In this document: positions 40,212 to 41,328 of the stretch, piece by piece
Layout of the letters: each line of letters begins with the position of its first letter
Position numbering within the stretch: position 1 is the stretch's first letter
Source of the DNA: UMGS1387 sp045540015
GTDB taxonomy: Bacteria > Bacillota > Clostridia > Oscillospirales > CAG-382
DNA length: 41,328 bases
Direction of reading: 5' to 3'
Assembly (NCBI GenBank): GCA_045540015.1
Contig: JAZQGP010000027.1
Coordinates: 1 to 41,328, forward strand
Position numbers and translations under genes: made by a program
Notes under the pieces: generated by a model
Told to the model about the DNA's origin: nothing
The model's input: only the letters and a program-made list of their open reading frames with translations
The model's database searches: none

Positions 40212-41328
40212 ATGGAGAAAGTGAAAATAGGTGTTCTGGGTGCATATCGCGGTTCAAGTATGATCAATTATTGTAAGCGTTCAGATAATGCTGAAGTGGT
40301 TGCTATTTGCGATAAAAATCCCGAAGCAATTGAGGCTCAACGCAAAAATGCGGAAGGATTAAATATAACTTTTTATGACAATTTCGAGGATTTTATAAAA
40401 CATGATATGGATGCTGTTGTGCTCGCAAACTATGCAAATGAGCACGCACCTTTTGCTATCAAGGCTATGAAGCACGGTAAGCATGTTTTTTCAGAGGTTT
40501 TACCTGTCCAGACAATGAAGGAAGCTGTCGAGCTTATCGAAGCTGTAGAAGAGACCGGAATGATTTATGCATACGGTGAGAATTATTGCTATATGCCGGC
40601 ACCCTATGAAATGAAGAAACTTTATGCTCAGGGGAAAATAGGAGAATTTGAATACGGCGAATGTGAGTATGCTCATAACTGCGAACCTATTTGGCCAAGT
40701 ATTACATACGGTGAAAAAGACCATTGGCGTAATAATATATATTCCACCTATTATTGCACCCATTCGCTGGGTCCGATTATTCATATGACCGGTTTAAGAC
40801 CTGTTTCGGTAACCGGTTTTGAGGGAACAAAAAACGAAAGACCGCTCCGTATGGGCGCCAAAGGTGGAGCGTTCGGAATAGAGATGGTAACACTTGAAAA
40901 TGGCGGCATTATAAAAAGTCTTCACGGTCTGGCTATTTATAAAAATTCTGTTTGGTATTCAGTGTATGGTTCAAAAGGAAGAATGGAATCCGCCAGAGAG
41001 GATGCAAAAGCTGGATATGTAGATAAAATTTATGTGAATTGTGATAATTTTTCAGGAGAATACGGTGAAGAAAAGATTGAATGTTATAATCCCACTCATG
41101 AATTTGCAGCGAAAACCGAAGGCTTTGCACATGGCGGCTCTGACTTTTATACAATGTACTATTTTGTAGAAAGAATAAAGGGCAATCCGGATGCGGATAT
41201 CATAGATGTTTATGAAGCTATGGATATGTTTTTGCCCGGTATGTTTGCATATCGTTCAATTCTGGATGGCGGTGTGCCTAAAGAAATTCCGAATCTTCGT
41301 GACAAATCCATCAGAGATTTATGGAGAG
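40212..41328 (+). CDS. Gfo/Idh/MocA-family oxidoreductase, 3'-truncated by the window
   Basis: About 372 residues are visible, open to the right edge. The N-terminal NAD(P)-binding Rossmann fold begins 'VKIGVLGAYRGSSMINYCKR', then 'EVVAICDKNPEAIEAQ', 'DAVVLANYANEHAPFAIKAM' and 'GKHVFSEVLP', where the usual EKP lysine motif is changed. The second domain shows 'YGENYCYMPAPYEMKKLYAQ' and 'KIGEFEYGECEYAHN'. Such enzymes oxidise or reduce sugars, inositols and uronates, or act as NAD-dependent glycosidases. The altered EKP motif makes the precise reaction uncertain. It is the first gene of the third cassette after spoIVB fragment 2. Confidence 0.82.
   Translation, partial: MEKVKIGVLGAYRGSSMINYCKRSDNAEVVAICDKNPEAIEAQRKNAEGLNITFYDNFEDFIKHDMDAVVLANYANEHAPFAIKAMKHGKHVFSEVLPVQTMKEAVELIEAVEETGMIYAYGENYCYMPAPYEMKKLYAQGKIGEFEYGECEYAHNCEPIWPSITYGEKDHWRNNIYSTYYCTHSLGPIIHMTGLRPVSVTGFEGTKNERPLRMGAKGGAFGIEMVTLENGGIIKSLHGLAIYKNSVWYSVYGSKGRMESAREDAKAGYVDKIYVNCDNFSGEYGEEKIECYNPTHEFAAKTEGFAHGGSDFYTMYYFVERIKGNPDADIIDVYEAMDMFLPGMFAYRSILDGGVPKEIPNLRDKSIRDLWR

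Noticed and set aside
30843..41328. Insertion sequence or transposon with its own transposase
   Set aside because: No transposase, resolvase or integrase reading frame and no terminal inverted repeats at both ends of a cassette were seen.
1..41328. CRISPR array, tRNA or rRNA genes
   Set aside because: No regularly spaced repeats, cloverleaf with CCA-type acceptor or rRNA-like conserved segments were noticed on reading both strands.

Overview
The window looks like chromosomal DNA of a spore-forming, low-to-mid-GC Clostridia relative, most likely a gut or rumen Oscillospirales/Ruminococcaceae-type bacterium. The evidence is the gene families and order (cdaA-cdaR, recJ-relA-dtd-hemZ, spoVB-mazG-hup-rqcP-yabP-yabQ-divIC, spoIVB), strong AGGAGG-type ribosome binding sites with occasional TTG/GTG starts, and large secreted modular proteins beside plant-polysaccharide enzymes. 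The species assignment is inference.

Region by region. (1) 1-1222 is the 3' end of a secreted/stalk-domain protein. (2) 1396-16952 is a dense plus-strand core block: c-di-AMP synthesis (cdaA, cdaR), a FAD-dependent dehydrogenase, an RseC-like membrane protein, RecJ, RelA/SpoT, D-aminoacyl-tRNA deacylase, HemZ, a SpoVB-type flippase, MazG, HU, the S4 protein RqcP, YabP, YabQ, a DivIC/FtsB-like protein and a fumarase alpha subunit. (3) 17024-20370 is a sugar locus: a divergent PocR/AraC regulator, a GH28 enzyme and an EamA transporter. (4) 20371-27630 holds a 1557-residue modular secreted protein, two paralogous peptides of about 40 residues, one behind a structured leader, and a GH39-like enzyme. 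(5) 27655-30842 holds dinB with a possible LexA site, a SLOG-fold protein and an intact spoIVB. (6) 30843-41328 is accessory DNA built from sugar-utilisation cassettes.

The most unusual structure is in regions 5-6. The last 43 codons of spoIVB, beginning at the probable catalytic serine codon, occur three times in the same orientation and frame: in the intact gene (30714-30842) and as orphan fragments at 35525-35653 and 39081-39209. All three are exactly 129 nt from that serine codon to the stop. Both orphans are preceded by the same 30-bp sequence (25/30 identical, core GTTGTCCCNTATTGACANCA), which is absent before the serine codon of the real gene. The segments between copies are self-contained sugar cassettes: ROK regulator + YgjV-like protein + GH2 enzyme with a DUF4417 remnant; then AraC regulator + GH32 + PfkB sugar kinase; then AraC regulator + Gfo/Idh oxidoreductase running off the window. 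Each copy is followed by its own hairpin terminator. This is what serial site-specific insertion into spoIVB would leave if each element carried a replacement 3' end for the gene. No integrase is visible in the window, so the elements would be mobilised in trans or the integrase lies further downstream. The layout is observed; the mechanism is inference.

No tRNA, rRNA, CRISPR array or complete insertion sequence was recognised.
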